Counted from the stretch's first letter, positions 50,638 to 61,083 are shown. The stretch is 64,000 bases of DNA from Clostridium sp. OS1-26 (GCF_030915445.1 NZ_CP133264.1:1612001-1676000), one strand, 5' to 3'. The notes: generated by a model not told the origin, from the sequence alone. Program-made: numbers and translations.

Positions 50638-52302
50638 ATGGCTGGTATATGGAATATAAATAGTGTTTATGATGTTAATACTAGGATGGTTTCTAGAAAG
50701 TTATCTTTTGAAGTTGGCCAAAACTTTTCAGCTAGAATTGTAAATTTAGATAAATTAACTGGAGAGATGCTCTTAAAACTTCTTGATGGGTGGCAATTTT
50801 CAGCGAAGCTTCAAGACCCTATGGAAAAGCTACCAGAAGGGCTTATAAGATTTGTAGTTGAAGGCTTTGAAGATGGAAAACTTCAGCTTAAAATATTAAA
50901 TTCAGATACTAAACAAAAATCATCAGAAAAAGATTCTATTAGTGCGTTTTTAAAAGAGAAAAGCATAAAATTAAGTGATTCAGATTACGATATTTTAAAT
51001 AAAATGGTAAAGCATAATATAACTCTTACGAAAGAAAATATTTCAGATGTAAAAACTATTTTAGACTTTATGAATAAGATGAAATCTGATGATACAGAGG
51101 AAAGTGCTTTCATTGAAAGATATATACAAAGCAAAAATATAAATTTAGAAAGTGAAGAAGGTATTAAAATAAAAAATACTTTAAAGTCATTTTTTAATGA
51201 ATTAAAAAGCTTAGAATCAGATGATTTATTTACATTTTTTGAAAACAATATAGATTTAACGGAAGAAAACATTAAGAGTTTTAATAATGTCTTTAAGGAG
51301 AATTTGACCATATTTAAAGATGTTAAGCAGGTTGAGGGTCAGCTTAAAGGTAGTATTGATACCGATAGTGAATTTGCAGGTACAGATAGCAACTTAGAAA
51401 GCATTACACAAAATAATAAAGAGCTATCTAATAATGAAGGTAAAGAAAAGATAGATTTAGGTAGCACATCAGAAGAGCTAGTAAAGTTAAATAAATCAGG
51501 TAAAAACAATTTGGCAGTAGAAACAACAGCTTTAAAAGAGTTAAACAATGAGAATGAGGAGCTATCCAACAATACAAATTTAAAGGAACTAAATAATGAA
51601 AACGAGGAGTTATCTAATAATACAAAAGTTTCAAAAGAAGTAACTAAGGTTTTATCGGAAAAAGATATAGAAATTACTCAGGAATTAAAGTTAGATGATA
51701 GCGTAAAAGATAAAAGCGCATTACCAGTTAAACACCATACTATAGAAGATATATCAAAAGTAATTAAGGAGCAAATAAATGCCAAAACTGAAGAATTAAA
51801 AAATACTATAAAAACATTTATAGAGCAAAAAAATGAACTTGATCCTAAGGTATATAATAATGTGATGCAGGCACTAGATAAAAACATTAATGATTTCAAA
51901 ATATTTAATTCTGTATCAAATCAGTATTATTACCTAGACTTGCCTATAAATATAGAAAAGCATGAATATGAGTGCAAACTCATGATAAAAGATGAAAGAA
52001 AAAAGGGAAAGAAAATTGACTCTACCAATGTAAAAATAGCGGCATCTGTAAATACTATTAACATGGGAGTTATAGATGCTTATATAAAAGTTAACAACAA
52101 CAACATGGATTTAAGTATAAAGTGTGAAGAAAAGTGGATTAAAGTTTTAGATAATGAAAAAGAAAAGATAATGATCAAGCTGCATGAAATGGGTTATAAT
52201 GTTTATGCTAATGTAAGTGAGAGAGAAAAAGAGATGAATATAACAAGTTGCTCAGAGTTCTTCGGGGACAGTAATCTAAGTGCTATAGATACAAAGGTAT
52301 AA
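50638..52302 (+). CDS. FliK-like (hook-length control type) protein, YlqG-like
   Basis: 554 residues, hydrophilic, no signal peptide. A long helical and low-complexity middle part is followed by a C-terminal domain (about 420-540: YYYLDLPINIEKHEYECKLMIKDERKKGKK...) like the flagellar hook-length control C-terminal domain. It is followed by an FlhB-tail-like gene, the ylqG-ylqH pair of Bacillus. FliK and FlhB normally work together to switch flagellar export; whether this pair does so is unknown, as no flagellar genes are nearby. A 16-residue tandem repeat (LKELNNENEELSNNT) occurs twice around 301-332. Confidence 0.7.
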   Translation: MAGIWNINSVYDVNTRMVSRKLSFEVGQNFSARIVNLDKLTGEMLLKLLDGWQFSAKLQDPMEKLPEGLIRFVVEGFEDGKLQLKILNSDTKQKSSEKDSISAFLKEKSIKLSDSDYDILNKMVKHNITLTKENISDVKTILDFMNKMKSDDTEESAFIERYIQSKNINLESEEGIKIKNTLKSFFNELKSLESDDLFTFFENNIDLTEENIKSFNNVFKENLTIFKDVKQVEGQLKGSIDTDSEFAGTDSNLESITQNNKELSNNEGKEKIDLGSTSEELVKLNKSGKNNLAVETTALKELNNENEELSNNTNLKELNNENEELSNNTKVSKEVTKVLSEKDIEITQELKLDDSVKDKSALPVKHHTIEDISKVIKEQINAKTEELKNTIKTFIEQKNELDPKVYNNVMQALDKNINDFKIFNSVSNQYYYLDLPINIEKHEYECKLMIKDERKKGKKIDSTNVKIAASVNTINMGVIDAYIKVNNNNMDLSIKCEEKWIKVLDNEKEKIMIKLHEMGYNVYANVSEREKEMNITSCSEFFGDSNLSAIDTKV

Positions 52303-52396
52303 GGCGCATTAATTTTGTAAGGTTCTAAGTAATTTACAATATAATAAGAACAACTTATAATTAATAGATGCCCCATTTATATTAAGAGGTGTTATA

Positions 52397-52660
52397 ATGA
52401 ATAAAAGGAAAAAGGCAGCGGCATTAAAATATGAACAGGGATATACGGCACCAGTGGTGACTGCGGCAGGTATGGGATATGTAGCTGACAAGATAATAGA
52501 AAGAGCAGAAGAAAATAATGTTCCTATAGTTTATGATGAAGAACTTTCAAGTCTTTTAAGTAATGTAGATGTAGGAGACGCTATACCATTTGAATTATAT
52601 AATGCGGTAGCCAAGGTAATAGCCTATGTAATGGATGTAGATAAAAATTTAAGCAAATAA
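52397..52660 (+). CDS. FlhB C-terminal-domain-like protein (YlqH/FlhX family)
   Basis: 87 residues matching the cytoplasmic tail of FlhB/YscU: AAALKYEQGYTAPVVTAAGMGYVADKIIERAEENNVPIVYDEELSSLL. The self-cleaving NPTH tetrad of FlhB is replaced by TAPV, so it is not a cleaved switch protein. There is no membrane part. Pairs with the FliK-like gene before it. Start after AAGAGGTG. Confidence 0.85.
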   Translation: MNKRKKAAALKYEQGYTAPVVTAAGMGYVADKIIERAEENNVPIVYDEELSSLLSNVDVGDAIPFELYNAVAKVIAYVMDVDKNLSK

Positions 52661-52671
52661 GAGGTGGTAAG

Positions 52672-53358
52672 GTGGCTTTATATGCAATATCTGATTTGCA
52701 TTTAGATTTAAACGGTGACAAGCCAATGGACGTGTTTGGGCAAAACTGGTTTCAACATGATAAAAAAATAAAGGATAACTGGTTAAAAAAAGTTAAGGAT
52801 GAAGATACAGTACTTATAGCTGGGGATATATCCTGGTCTATGAAAATAGAAGATGGCATGAATGATTTACAGTGGATTCATAATCTTCCAGGAAGAAAAA
52901 TAATGGTTAAGGGCAATCATGATTATTGGTGGGTGAGCATCACTAAGCTAAATAATCTTTATGAAGATATGAAATTCATCCAGAACAACTTCTTTGTATA
53001 CGAGGATTATGCTATATGCGGAACTAGAGGTTGGATTTGTCCGGGAGGAGAAAACTTCAAGGCCCATGATGAAAAGATATATACAAGAGAGCTTTCTAGA
53101 TTAAGATTGTCATTAGATGCGGCAGTAAAAGAAGGATTCAAAAAATTTATTGTAATGATTCACTATCCTCCTATGAATGAGAAACTTGTAGAATCAGGTT
53201 TTGTAGAAATATTTAAAGAATATAGCGTTGAAAATGTAGTTTATGGACATTTACATGGACCTTCGCTAACAAAAGCTTTAAATGGCGAAAAAGACGGCAT
53301 AGAATATATACTTACTTCAGGTGATTATCTAGATTTCAATCCCATAAAAATTTTATAA
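52672..53358 (+). CDS. Metallophosphoesterase (calcineurin-like)
   Basis: 228 residues. The dinuclear-metal motifs are complete: SDLHLD (about 7-12), GDIS, GNHDYWW, MIHYPP and GHLHG. The family includes YkuE and Serratia-type phosphoesterases; the substrate cannot be inferred. The start is GTG at 52672 behind GAGGTGG, twelve bases after the FlhB-like gene stops, so the two are likely co-transcribed. Confidence 0.88.
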   Translation: MALYAISDLHLDLNGDKPMDVFGQNWFQHDKKIKDNWLKKVKDEDTVLIAGDISWSMKIEDGMNDLQWIHNLPGRKIMVKGNHDYWWVSITKLNNLYEDMKFIQNNFFVYEDYAICGTRGWICPGGENFKAHDEKIYTRELSRLRLSLDAAVKEGFKKFIVMIHYPPMNEKLVESGFVEIFKEYSVENVVYGHLHGPSLTKALNGEKDGIEYILTSGDYLDFNPIKIL

Positions 53359-53370
53359 GTTTTTATGGGA
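53340..53370 (+). terminator. Hairpin overlapping the end of the phosphoesterase gene
   Basis: Perfect 11-bp stem TCCCATAAAAA/TTTTTATGGGA (53340-53350 with 53360-53370). Its left arm is coding. No long T run follows. Confidence 0.6.
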
Positions 53371-53377
53371 TAATTTA

Positions 53378-53415
53378 TTGACATATATATTTATATATCG
53401 TAATATATAAATATA
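53378..53415 (+). promoter_or_regulatory. Promoter and ArsR-type operator of the sulfur-stress operon
   Basis: TTGACA (53378-53383), a 17-base spacer and TAATAT (53401-53406). A perfect inverted repeat with 13-base arms (53386-53398 and 53403-53415) and a four-base centre covers the spacer and the -10. This is the usual operator design for ArsR/SmtB repressors, and the next gene encodes one. Confidence 0.75.
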
Positions 53416-53491
53416 GTGATGAACAAATATATTAAATATAATAGTGAAAAATATTTACTGAAAATTATTCTAAAAAATTAAGAGGTATGAG

Positions 53492-53779
53492 ATGGATAAT
53501 AATTTTGAAAAATTTAATGAAAGTGCTGAATTTCTTAAAGTGTTAGCACATCCAGTTAGATTGTGTATAGTTAGAGGTTTGTTGGAAAAGGGAAGATGCA
53601 ATGTAAGTCATATGCAAAATTGTTTGGATATGCCTCAATCTACTATATCACAACATCTGCAAAAATTAAGGACTGCTGGAATAATTGAAGGTGAAAGAAA
53701 TGGCTTAGAGATAAACTACAGAGTTTGTGATGAGAGAGTAGAGAAAATAATTGATATATTCTTTAATGAAGATAAATAG
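53492..53779 (+). CDS. ArsR/SmtB-family transcriptional repressor
   Basis: 95 residues, winged helix. The helix-turn-helix core is LAHPVRLCIVRGLLEKG...MPQSTISQHLQKLRTAGII. Cys residues lie at LCIV, GRCN and QNCL; two to three Cys near the recognition helix recall BigR/SqrR-type sensors of persulfide, but could also bind a metal. It lies 35 bases before the sulfur-transfer flavoprotein and has an operator over its own promoter, so autoregulation and control of that gene are likely. Confidence 0.88.
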   Translation: MDNNFEKFNESAEFLKVLAHPVRLCIVRGLLEKGRCNVSHMQNCLDMPQSTISQHLQKLRTAGIIEGERNGLEINYRVCDERVEKIIDIFFNEDK

Positions 53780-53814
53780 ATAAAGTTTTTCTATTAAAAA
53801 GGAGGTACAGGAAA

Positions 53815-56337
53815 ATGTCAAAAAAAGTTTTAATTGTTGGCGGAGTTGCAGGTGGAGCATCTGCTGCGGCTAGACTTAGAAGACTTGATGAGGATGCAGA
53901 AATAGTGATGTTTGAAAAAGGAGAGTATATATCTTTTGCTAATTGTGGATTGCCGTATTATATAGGTGAAACTATTAAGGAAAGAGAAAAGCTGTTAGTA
54001 CAAACTCCTGAGGCTATGAATGAGAGATTTAAAATAGATGTAAGGGTTAATAGCGAAGTAATTGATGTAGATACAAAAAACAAAAAAGTGAAGGTTAACA
54101 GCAAAGACAAAGGTGAATATGAAGAAAGCTATGATTACCTAATTTTATCACCAGGTGCAATGCCTATCAAGCCGCCAATAGAAGGTATAAATAATGATAA
54201 GATATTTACACTAAGAAACGTGCCTGATACAGACAAAATAAAAGCTTATGTAGATAATAGAAATATCAAAAATGCAGTAGTTATAGGTGGAGGTTTTATA
54301 GGAGTTGAAATGGCTGAAAACCTTAAAGAAAGAGGATTAAATGTTGCACTAGTTGAAGCAGCACCTCATATACTAGCGCCGTTTGACTCGGATATGGTAA
54401 CATTTGCGGAAAAGGAACTCGAAGACAATGGAGTCGGAGTTGTTTTAAATGATGGTGTGAAAGCATTTAAGGAAGAGGAGAAGGGCATTAATGTTATTTT
54501 GAATAGCGGAAAATGTCTATATGCGGATATAGTTATACTTGCCATAGGTGTTAAGCCGGATGTGGCCTTTTTAAGGAACTCAGGAATAGAGTTTGGACTA
54601 AAAGGACACATAATAGTAAACAATAAAATGGAGACAAATATAGAAGACGTATATGCGGTTGGTGACGCTATAGAAGTAGTTGATTTTGTAAATGGAAGTA
54701 AGACGGCTATAGCCCTTGCTGGACCTGCTAATAAACAAGGAAGAATTGCAGCAGACAACATATGTGGATTAGATTCAAAATACAAAGGAACTATGGGAAC
54801 AGCTATCATAAAGGTATTTGACTTAACTGGTGCAAGTACGGGAAATAATGAAAGAACATTGAAGTCAAAAGGTATATCATATAGAGTTATCTATGTACAC
54901 CCTAATTCAAGCGCAGGATACTATCCTGGTGGAGCTCCGATGTCAATAAAACTTATTTTCAATAATGAAGGGAAAATACTTGGAGCTCAAGCTTTTGGCT
55001 ATGTTGGAGTAGATAAGAGAATGGATGATATAGCAGTTACAATGAGGCTTGGTGGAACAGTTTATGATTTGGCAGAATTAGAGCTTGCTTATGCACCACC
55101 TTACTCTTCAGCAAAGGATCCTGTTAACATGGCTGGATTTGTTGCTGAAAATGTTCTAACTGGAAGACATGAAGTAATACTTCCAGAAGATATAGATAAT
55201 AGAGATAAGGAAAAAACTCAGCTTATAGATGTAAGAACTGAAATAGAATATAAAAATGGTAATATAGAAGGTTCATTAAATATACCAGTAGATGACTTGA
55301 GAAATAGAGTGAGTGAACTAGATAAAGATAAGGAAATATTACTCCATTGTCAGGTAGGTCTTAGAGGATATATTGCTGCAAGAATTTTAATGGCACGTGG
55401 ATTTAAAGTGAAGAACCTAACTGGGGGTTATAAGACATATACTATGAGTAAGTTTAGACCTAAAGATGTAGTAATGAACAAAGGCAGTGAAGGTGGTTCT
55501 ATGGATTTAAGAGGAAAAGAAGCTAGTGTCAGCTTAGAAAGTACTGCTAATGAGTATAAAGAGGCGGAGATTGAATATAAGAAGGGAAGCTTTGATAAGA
55601 CACTGGATGCTTGTGGACTATGCTGCCCAGGTCCTCTAATGCAGGTTAACGCAAGTGTTCAAGACATGAAAGAAGGAGAGGTATTAAAGGTTACAGCATC
55701 AGATCCAGGATTTTTCGAAGATATAAAGTCTTGGTGTAAAAGAACTGATAACGAGCTACTAGAGAGAGAAAAAGATAAGGGAAACATCATAGCTTTTATA
55801 AAAAAGGGTAAAAAAAAACAAATGATGCTAGATAACAGTAGTTGTAATACCGGTGCAATTGCTCAAAAGGATAATAAAACGTTAGTAGTGTTCAGTGGAG
55901 ACTTAGATAAAGCAATAGCATCCTTTATAATAGCTAATGGTGCAGCTTCCATGGGTAAAAAAGTTACAATGTTTTTTACCTTCTGGGGACTAAACATACT
56001 AAGGAAGCATGATAAAGTTAGTGTTCCAAAAGCCTTTATGGATAAGATGTTTGGATTTATGATGCCAAGAGGGAGCAAAAGATTAAAATTATCTAATATG
56101 AATATGCTTGGAATGGGGCCTAAAATGATCAGAATGGTAATGAAAAATAAAAGTGTTACATCACTTGAAGAGCTAATACAAGCTGCTATAGATAGTGGAA
56201 TAGAAATAGTGGCCTGTCAGATGTCTATGGATGTTATGGGACTTAAAAAGGAAGAGCTAATTGATGGTATAAAAATAGGTGGTGTAGGTTACTACCTAGG
56301 AGAAGCAGAGGACTCCAATGTAAATTTATTTATATAA
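53815..56337 (+). CDS. CoA-disulfide reductase family flavoprotein fused to rhodanese, TusA and DsrE-like domains
   Basis: 840 residues in four modules: FAD/NAD(P)H disulfide reductase (about 1-450; GGVAGGASAAARLRR, redox Cys44 in NCGLPYY); rhodanese (about 462-555; catalytic Cys512 in HCQVGLRG); TusA-like (about 595-670; CCPGP with Cys603/604); and a DsrE-like end (about 680-840; VVFSGDLDKAIASFIIANGAASMGK). Such fusions (CoADR-Rhd) reduce CoA-persulfides, polysulfides or disulfides. All three sulfur-carrying Cys sites are present, so the protein could pass sulfur from module to module. Start after AGGAGGTACAGG. Full length, no break. Confidence 0.9.
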   Translation: MSKKVLIVGGVAGGASAAARLRRLDEDAEIVMFEKGEYISFANCGLPYYIGETIKEREKLLVQTPEAMNERFKIDVRVNSEVIDVDTKNKKVKVNSKDKGEYEESYDYLILSPGAMPIKPPIEGINNDKIFTLRNVPDTDKIKAYVDNRNIKNAVVIGGGFIGVEMAENLKERGLNVALVEAAPHILAPFDSDMVTFAEKELEDNGVGVVLNDGVKAFKEEEKGINVILNSGKCLYADIVILAIGVKPDVAFLRNSGIEFGLKGHIIVNNKMETNIEDVYAVGDAIEVVDFVNGSKTAIALAGPANKQGRIAADNICGLDSKYKGTMGTAIIKVFDLTGASTGNNERTLKSKGISYRVIYVHPNSSAGYYPGGAPMSIKLIFNNEGKILGAQAFGYVGVDKRMDDIAVTMRLGGTVYDLAELELAYAPPYSSAKDPVNMAGFVAENVLTGRHEVILPEDIDNRDKEKTQLIDVRTEIEYKNGNIEGSLNIPVDDLRNRVSELDKDKEILLHCQVGLRGYIAARILMARGFKVKNLTGGYKTYTMSKFRPKDVVMNKGSEGGSMDLRGKEASVSLESTANEYKEAEIEYKKGSFDKTLDACGLCCPGPLMQVNASVQDMKEGEVLKVTASDPGFFEDIKSWCKRTDNELLEREKDKGNIIAFIKKGKKKQMMLDNSSCNTGAIAQKDNKTLVVFSGDLDKAIASFIIANGAASMGKKVTMFFTFWGLNILRKHDKVSVPKAFMDKMFGFMMPRGSKRLKLSNMNMLGMGPKMIRMVMKNKSVTSLEELIQAAIDSGIEIVACQMSMDVMGLKKEELIDGIKIGGVGYYLGEAEDSNVNLFI

Positions 56338-56341
56338 GCTT

Positions 56342-56367
56342 AAAGAAGGCCCTAATGGGTCTTCTTT
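56342..56367 (+). terminator. Bidirectional terminator between the flavoprotein and DUF2225 genes
   Basis: Stem AAAGAAGGCCC/GGGTCTTCTTT (56342-56352 with 56357-56367, one G-T pair), TAAT loop, with T and A runs on either side. Confidence 0.8.
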
Positions 56368-57260
56368 ATTTAAAAAATTTAGAGAAAAATCCTTTTTTAT
56401 CTTTTTTATTTTCATCGTCGAAAGAAATCCCTTCTGTTAAATCTTCGTTACTTTCAGATTTCTTTTTAAGACTTTCTTCTATTAAGTCTTTCTGGTCTCG
56501 AGTTTTATCTTTAAGCCTTTGAGGAGCACCAGGTGCAGTTATAATCTTACTAAACCATACTAAGGCTTCCTCAGGCTTCTCAACTCTTCTATTAAGTTCA
56601 CCAATTAAATACATAATAGTGAATTTGTTCATTTCGTATATAGGAAAATCTTCATTGTAATAAGCATCACTAAATCCATCTAGGGCTTGTTTTAAAAACG
56701 TCATCTCATTGTCAGCATCTTCCTTGAGACGGTACATCCATGCAAGTTTTAAGCAGTTCATGGCCTTTTTACTTGATTTCGCTTCCGTTACAACATAGTT
56801 TAAAAGAGGAAAGTTTATATCTTTCTATAGCTATATCTATGTCATATACGTCAGGGTAGTTCTTTCCGCGCCACCTAGAAGTAATTTTTTGTTTTACTGA
56901 ATCTATTTGGAAACTTCTAATTTTATGAAAATCATTTTTCAGAGCAGAATACCCACAGCTATTGCATACCCATACATCATAGAAATAGGGATTTATAACA
57001 CCGTATCTAATAAAGCTGTCAGAGTCTTTTTTTAAGATTCTGGATGCTGAAGTTTTAACAACTCGAGCTTTAAAATTAATCTCGCATACTGGACACGTAA
57101 CATGCGTATCATACAGTAATGATCGTTGTTTCTCTTCCTCACTTTGTCCTATTTTTTCTTCAGCTTGTTTCATTTTATCATCATCTTTTTTATACAAATT
57201 TACATTATCAATATCTTCGAATCCTAAATTTTCTAAACCAGAAAATATATCCTTTGACAT
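56366..57260 (-). pseudogene. DUF2225 protein (zinc ribbon plus helical repeats), frame broken by a 1-base insertion
   Basis: The first part (57260-56769 side) has the DUF2225 zinc ribbon CPVC and CNSCGY, then AIERYKL, where the frame is lost. The run of four A bases at 56802-56805 (T on the coding strand) has one base too many. Removing it joins the frame to AMNCLKLAWMYRLKEDADNE, the TPR-like part, through to 56366, giving about 297 residues. Function unknown; probably cytosolic. The break is again at a homopolymer and the rest shows no decay, so a sequencing error is likely. Confidence 0.8.
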
Positions 57261-57416
57261 TAAAACATCACCTTCAATATTAATAGTTTCTTGAATAATC
57301 CTATTATATCAAAAATTATAATAAAATTATATTATTTATTTATAAATAATATACTATAATAAAAGTGTAGTATAATATAAATGACAGCATATACTAATAT
57401 GTAGGGGTGAATGGTT

Positions 57417-58205
57417 ATGGCAATAGGAGAATGGAAAACATTTCTGATACCTTATGAACAAGCAGTTGAAGAATTGAAAATAAAATTTAGAAGCATAAGA
57501 AAAGAATATAGAAGAAAAAATGAATATTCACCTATTGAGTTTGTTACAGGTAGGGTGAAGGAAATATCTAGTATATTAGAAAAAGCTAATAAGTTTAATA
57601 TACCTTTAGATAGGATTAGTTACGAAATGGAAGATATTGCTGGACTAAGAATAATGTGCCAGTTTGTTGACGATGTTGAAAAAGTAGTTGAGATAGTTAG
57701 AGGAAGAAAGGATATGAAGATTCTTTATGAGAAGGACTATGTCACTAATGTTAAGGGCAGCGGATATAGAAGTTATCATATGGTTATCAAGTATCCAGTA
57801 AATATGGCAGATGGTGAAAAGGAGATATTAGCTGAATTTCAAATAAGAACTTTAGCAATGAACTTTTGGGCTACTATAGAACATTCACTAAATTATAAAT
57901 ATAAACATGAAATACCTGATAATATAAAATTGAAACTAAAATCCGCAGCGGATGCAGCCTTTCAATTAGACCAGCAGATGCTTGGGATTAAGGATGAAAT
58001 TAAGGATGCTCAAAAATTATTTGAAGTGAAATCCAGTTTAGTGTTGGACATAATGAATAATATATTGACTTTATCTTCGATGGGAAAGCTTGCAGAATCA
58101 ACAAGGCTTCAAATACAGTTGAATAAGCTCATTGAAGAGGGTGAGGTAAATGAACTTGCTAGCCTATTAAAATCCACAGAGAAGATATTAGAAATGTATA
58201 GATAA
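57417..58205 (+). CDS. relQ: Small alarmone synthetase, GTP pyrophosphokinase (RelQ-like)
   Basis: About 262 residues with only the RelA/SpoT synthetase domain: R-rich start (KFRSIRKEYRRKNEYSPIEFVTGRVKEI), DIAGLRIMC with the catalytic Asp, DYVTNVKGSGYRSYH, and EFQIRTLAMNFWATIEHSLNYK with the catalytic Glu. There is no HD hydrolase, TGS or ACT domain. It makes (p)ppGpp from GTP or GDP. The ATG at 57417 is preferred to ATG 57411, which abuts the AGGGGTG site. Confidence 0.92.
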   Translation: MAIGEWKTFLIPYEQAVEELKIKFRSIRKEYRRKNEYSPIEFVTGRVKEISSILEKANKFNIPLDRISYEMEDIAGLRIMCQFVDDVEKVVEIVRGRKDMKILYEKDYVTNVKGSGYRSYHMVIKYPVNMADGEKEILAEFQIRTLAMNFWATIEHSLNYKYKHEIPDNIKLKLKSAADAAFQLDQQMLGIKDEIKDAQKLFEVKSSLVLDIMNNILTLSSMGKLAESTRLQIQLNKLIEEGEVNELASLLKSTEKILEMYR

Positions 58206-58206
58206 A

Positions 58207-58230
58207 GGGGCCATAAGGCCCCAAATTTTA
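58207..58230 (+). terminator. Terminator between relQ and leuS
   Basis: GGGGCC/GGCCCC (58207-58212 with 58217-58222), ATAA loop, followed by a T-rich stretch, between converging genes. Confidence 0.75.
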
Positions 58231-60666
58231 TTTTACAACAATATTTACAAGTCTACCTTTAACTACTATAACTTTTTTAACTTCTTTTCCTTCTATAGAA
58301 GCTTTTATATCGTCGTTATCAAGTGCAGCTTCTTTTATTTGATCTTCAGTTAATCCTGTAGCTATATTCACTTTAGCCTTTATTTTTCCATTGACTTGAA
58401 TTGCTATTTCAACCTCGTCTTTTATTAAAGCCTTAGAGTCAAATGTAGGCCACTTTTCATCAAATATTGAGTAAGACATTCCGGAAAGTTCCCATTGTTC
58501 CTCTGCAAAGTGAGGTGCAAATGGTGCTATAAGTTTTATAAAGTCAAGTATAGTCTCCTTTAAGAAAGAAGAATTTTTAATATCCTCTCCAGTATATTTT
58601 GAAAGAGCATTTATAAATTCCATCAACCTTGCTATAGAAGTATTAAATTGGAACTTAGCAGTGTCCTCACTTACAGCTTTAATAGCATGATGTCTCATAT
58701 AGTTAAGCTCTTTTTCTGCTTTATCTAAAGTAGTTTTACTGTTTTTAGGATTATTTATTTCCTCTCTACAGGAGTCTAAGATTCTTTCTATTCTATCTAC
58801 GAATCTGCCAATGGATTTAACACCATCATCACTCCATGCGCCACCTTCAGTATAGTCAAATCCAAACATTAGATACATTCTAAATACATCAGATCCAAAC
58901 TCTTTTATATAATCGTCAGGAGATATGGTATTTCCTTTGGATTTACTCATCTTTAGACCATCAGGACCAAGAATTAATCCTTGATGTCTTAATGATAAGA
59001 ATGGCTCATCAAAGTTTAAATAACCCATATCTCTTAATGCTTTAGTGAAGAATCTTGCATATAAAAGATGCATACATGCGTGTTCTGGTCCACCTACATA
59101 CATATCTACAGGAAGCATCTTATTTATTGTCTCGCTATCAAAAGCTTTATCACTATTTTTGTTATCAGGATACCTCAAGTAATACCATGATGAACATACA
59201 AAGGTATCTAAGGTATCCATATCTCTTTTTGCAGGTGCACCACATACAGGACAAGTTGTGTTTATAAAATCTTCAGATTTTGATAATGGAGATTTTCCAT
59301 CTGGTGAAAATTCCACATCGTATGGAAGCATTACAGGTAGATCCTTTTCAGGCACAGGAACAGTTCCACATTTATCGCAATGAATTATTGGAATAGGAGC
59401 TCCCCAATATCTCTGTCTTGAAACTAACCAATCTCTTAATCTATAGTTTACCTTTCCTTTTCCAAGGTCCATGGATTCAAGCTTTTTAACAACGGCAGCC
59501 TTAGCTTCGTCACCAGAAAGCCCGTCAAACTCACCACTGTTCATCATCTTTCCATATTCAACATAAGGAAGAGAATCTCCGCCTTCAATTACTCTTTCTA
59601 TTGGAAGATTGTATTTTGTTGCAAATGCAAAGTCTCTTTCATCATGAGCAGGAACAGCCATAACACAACCAGTACCATAAGTGTTTAGTACATAATCACC
59701 TATCCAAATAGGCACTTTTCTTCCGTTTATAGGATTTATAGCATATGCTCCGCTGAATACACCAGTTTTTTCTCTAGTAATAGACTGTCTTTCTATATCA
59801 GATTGTTTCTTAGCTTGCTCTTTGTATTCGCCAACTAAAGCCTTATATTCATCTGTAGTGATTTTATCTACAAGATCGTTCTCAGGAGCAATAACTACAT
59901 AAGTAACTCCCAATAAAGTATCAACTCTTGTAGTAAATACGTTAAATTCTAGATCAGAGTCTGCAACTTTAAAAGTTACCTCGGAACCAATAGATTTACC
60001 AATCCAGTGTTTTTGCATTGCCTTTGTCTTTTCAGGCCAATCTAAATCATCTAATTTTTCAAGCAGTTGTTCTGCATAGTCTGTAATCTTAAAGAACCAT
60101 TGAGTTAAGTCCTTTTTAGTTACTTCAGTGCTGCATCTTTCACAAGCGCCATCTAGAACCTGTTCATTTGCAAGAACTGTATTACAGCTAGGGCACCAAT
60201 TAACAGGTGCATTCTTTCTATAGGCCAAGCCATTTTCAAATAGTTTGACAAATATCCATTGTGTCCATTTGTAATACTCTGGTCTGCAAGTAACTACCTC
60301 GTTTTCCCAGTTAAACATTGTGCCCATGGCCTTAAGCTGTTGTTCCATAGTTTCAATATTTTTTTCTGTTGAATCTTTAGGATGAATTCCTGTCTTAATA
60401 GCAAAGTTTTCTGCAGGAAGACCAAAAGCGTCGAATCCCATTGGTTGAAATACATTATATCCCTGCATTCTTTTCATTCTTGCCCAAGAGTCAACTGGCC
60501 CATAGTTAAACCAATGACCTGCATGAAGCTTACTTCCTGATGGATAAGGGAACATTTCAAGCACATATAGCTTGTTATCTGAATTATTCTCATCAAATTT
60601 GTAAAGATTAGAATTTTCCCATTTTTTTTGCCACTTTTCATCAACCTTAGTATTGTAAAAGCTCAT
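58228..60666 (-). CDS. leuS: Leucyl-tRNA synthetase
   Basis: 812 residues, class I. The HIGH-like motif is HAGHW (about 46-50) and the KMSKS motif is intact ([10 protein letters not shown], about 575). An editing domain (CP1) and a zinc-binding region ([21 protein letters not shown]) are present. Regulated by a leucine T-box upstream. Start ATG at 60666 behind AGGAGCGATA. Convergent with relQ. Confidence 0.98.
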   Translation of the reverse strand: MSFYNTKVDEKWQKKWENSNLYKFDENNSDNKLYVLEMFPYPSGSKLHAGHWFNYGPVDSWARMKRMQGYNVFQPMGFDAFGLPAENFAIKTGIHPKDSTEKNIETMEQQLKAMGTMFNWENEVVTCRPEYYKWTQWIFVKLFENGLAYRKNAPVNWCPSCNTVLANEQVLDGACERCSTEVTKKDLTQWFFKITDYAEQLLEKLDDLDWPEKTKAMQKHWIGKSIGSEVTFKVADSDLEFNVFTTRVDTLLGVTYVVIAPENDLVDKITTDEYKALVGEYKEQAKKQSDIERQSITREKTGVFSGAYAINPINGRKVPIWIGDYVLNTYGTGCVMAVPAHDERDFAFATKYNLPIERVIEGGDSLPYVEYGKMMNSGEFDGLSGDEAKAAVVKKLESMDLGKGKVNYRLRDWLVSRQRYWGAPIPIIHCDKCGTVPVPEKDLPVMLPYDVEFSPDGKSPLSKSEDFINTTCPVCGAPAKRDMDTLDTFVCSSWYYLRYPDNKNSDKAFDSETINKMLPVDMYVGGPEHACMHLLYARFFTKALRDMGYLNFDEPFLSLRHQGLILGPDGLKMSKSKGNTISPDDYIKEFGSDVFRMYLMFGFDYTEGGAWSDDGVKSIGRFVDRIERILDSCREEINNPKNSKTTLDKAEKELNYMRHHAIKAVSEDTAKFQFNTSIARLMEFINALSKYTGEDIKNSSFLKETILDFIKLIAPFAPHFAEEQWELSGMSYSIFDEKWPTFDSKALIKDEVEIAIQVNGKIKAKVNIATGLTEDQIKEAALDNDDIKASIEGKEVKKVIVVKGRLVNIVVK

Positions 60667-60779
60667 ATTATCGCTCCTTTACTGTGTTTTATTATTATAT
60701 AGTTGTTATTATTGCAAAAACTACATTAAATAATCAATTGCAGATACTATGCAATAATATTACAATAGTTTTAACTAAT

Positions 60780-61023
60780 AAAAAAAGCCTTTTCATCTCC
60801 CTATAAAGAGACGAAAAGGCTGTATTCCGCGGTACCACTCTTATTAAACTAAAGACATTCTTTAGTTTCACTCAATAAAATAACGGCTTTACCCGTACCT
60901 GCTTTTCTGCAGATAAGCTCCAAGGCGAGTTCATAGATTATCAACACTGTTTTTCACCTGCCAACAGCTCTCTTATGAAGATAAGATATTACTATTCCTT
61001 TTCAAAGCGTATTATTAACTTTA
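60780..61023 (-). promoter_or_regulatory. T-box leader of leuS, leucine-specific
   Basis: The reverse strand carries the T-box sequence GAGTGGTACCGCGG (60840-60827) in the antiterminator and a terminator stem with arms 60808-60821 and about 60786-60799 ending in T bases. In the specifier loop, GAACTC places the codon CTC (Leu) at 60929-60927. Uncharged tRNA-Leu would pair there and prevent termination. The stem I region spans roughly 60880-61000. Confidence 0.93.
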
Positions 61024-61029
61024 TTGTAA

Positions 61030-61058
61030 ATTTTATAATATCAATAATTTTTTGTCAA
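61030..61058 (-). promoter_or_regulatory. Promoter of leuS and its T-box
   Basis: On the reverse strand TTGACA (61058-61053), a 17-base spacer and TAAAAT (61035-61030). Confidence 0.75.
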
Positions 61059-61083
61059 GAGTTATATTAAAAGTAAGATAATA

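Noticed and set aside
59055..59267. Forward-strand open frame inside leuS
   Set aside because: It lies wholly within the reverse-strand leuS gene with no ribosome site, and is an antisense shadow.
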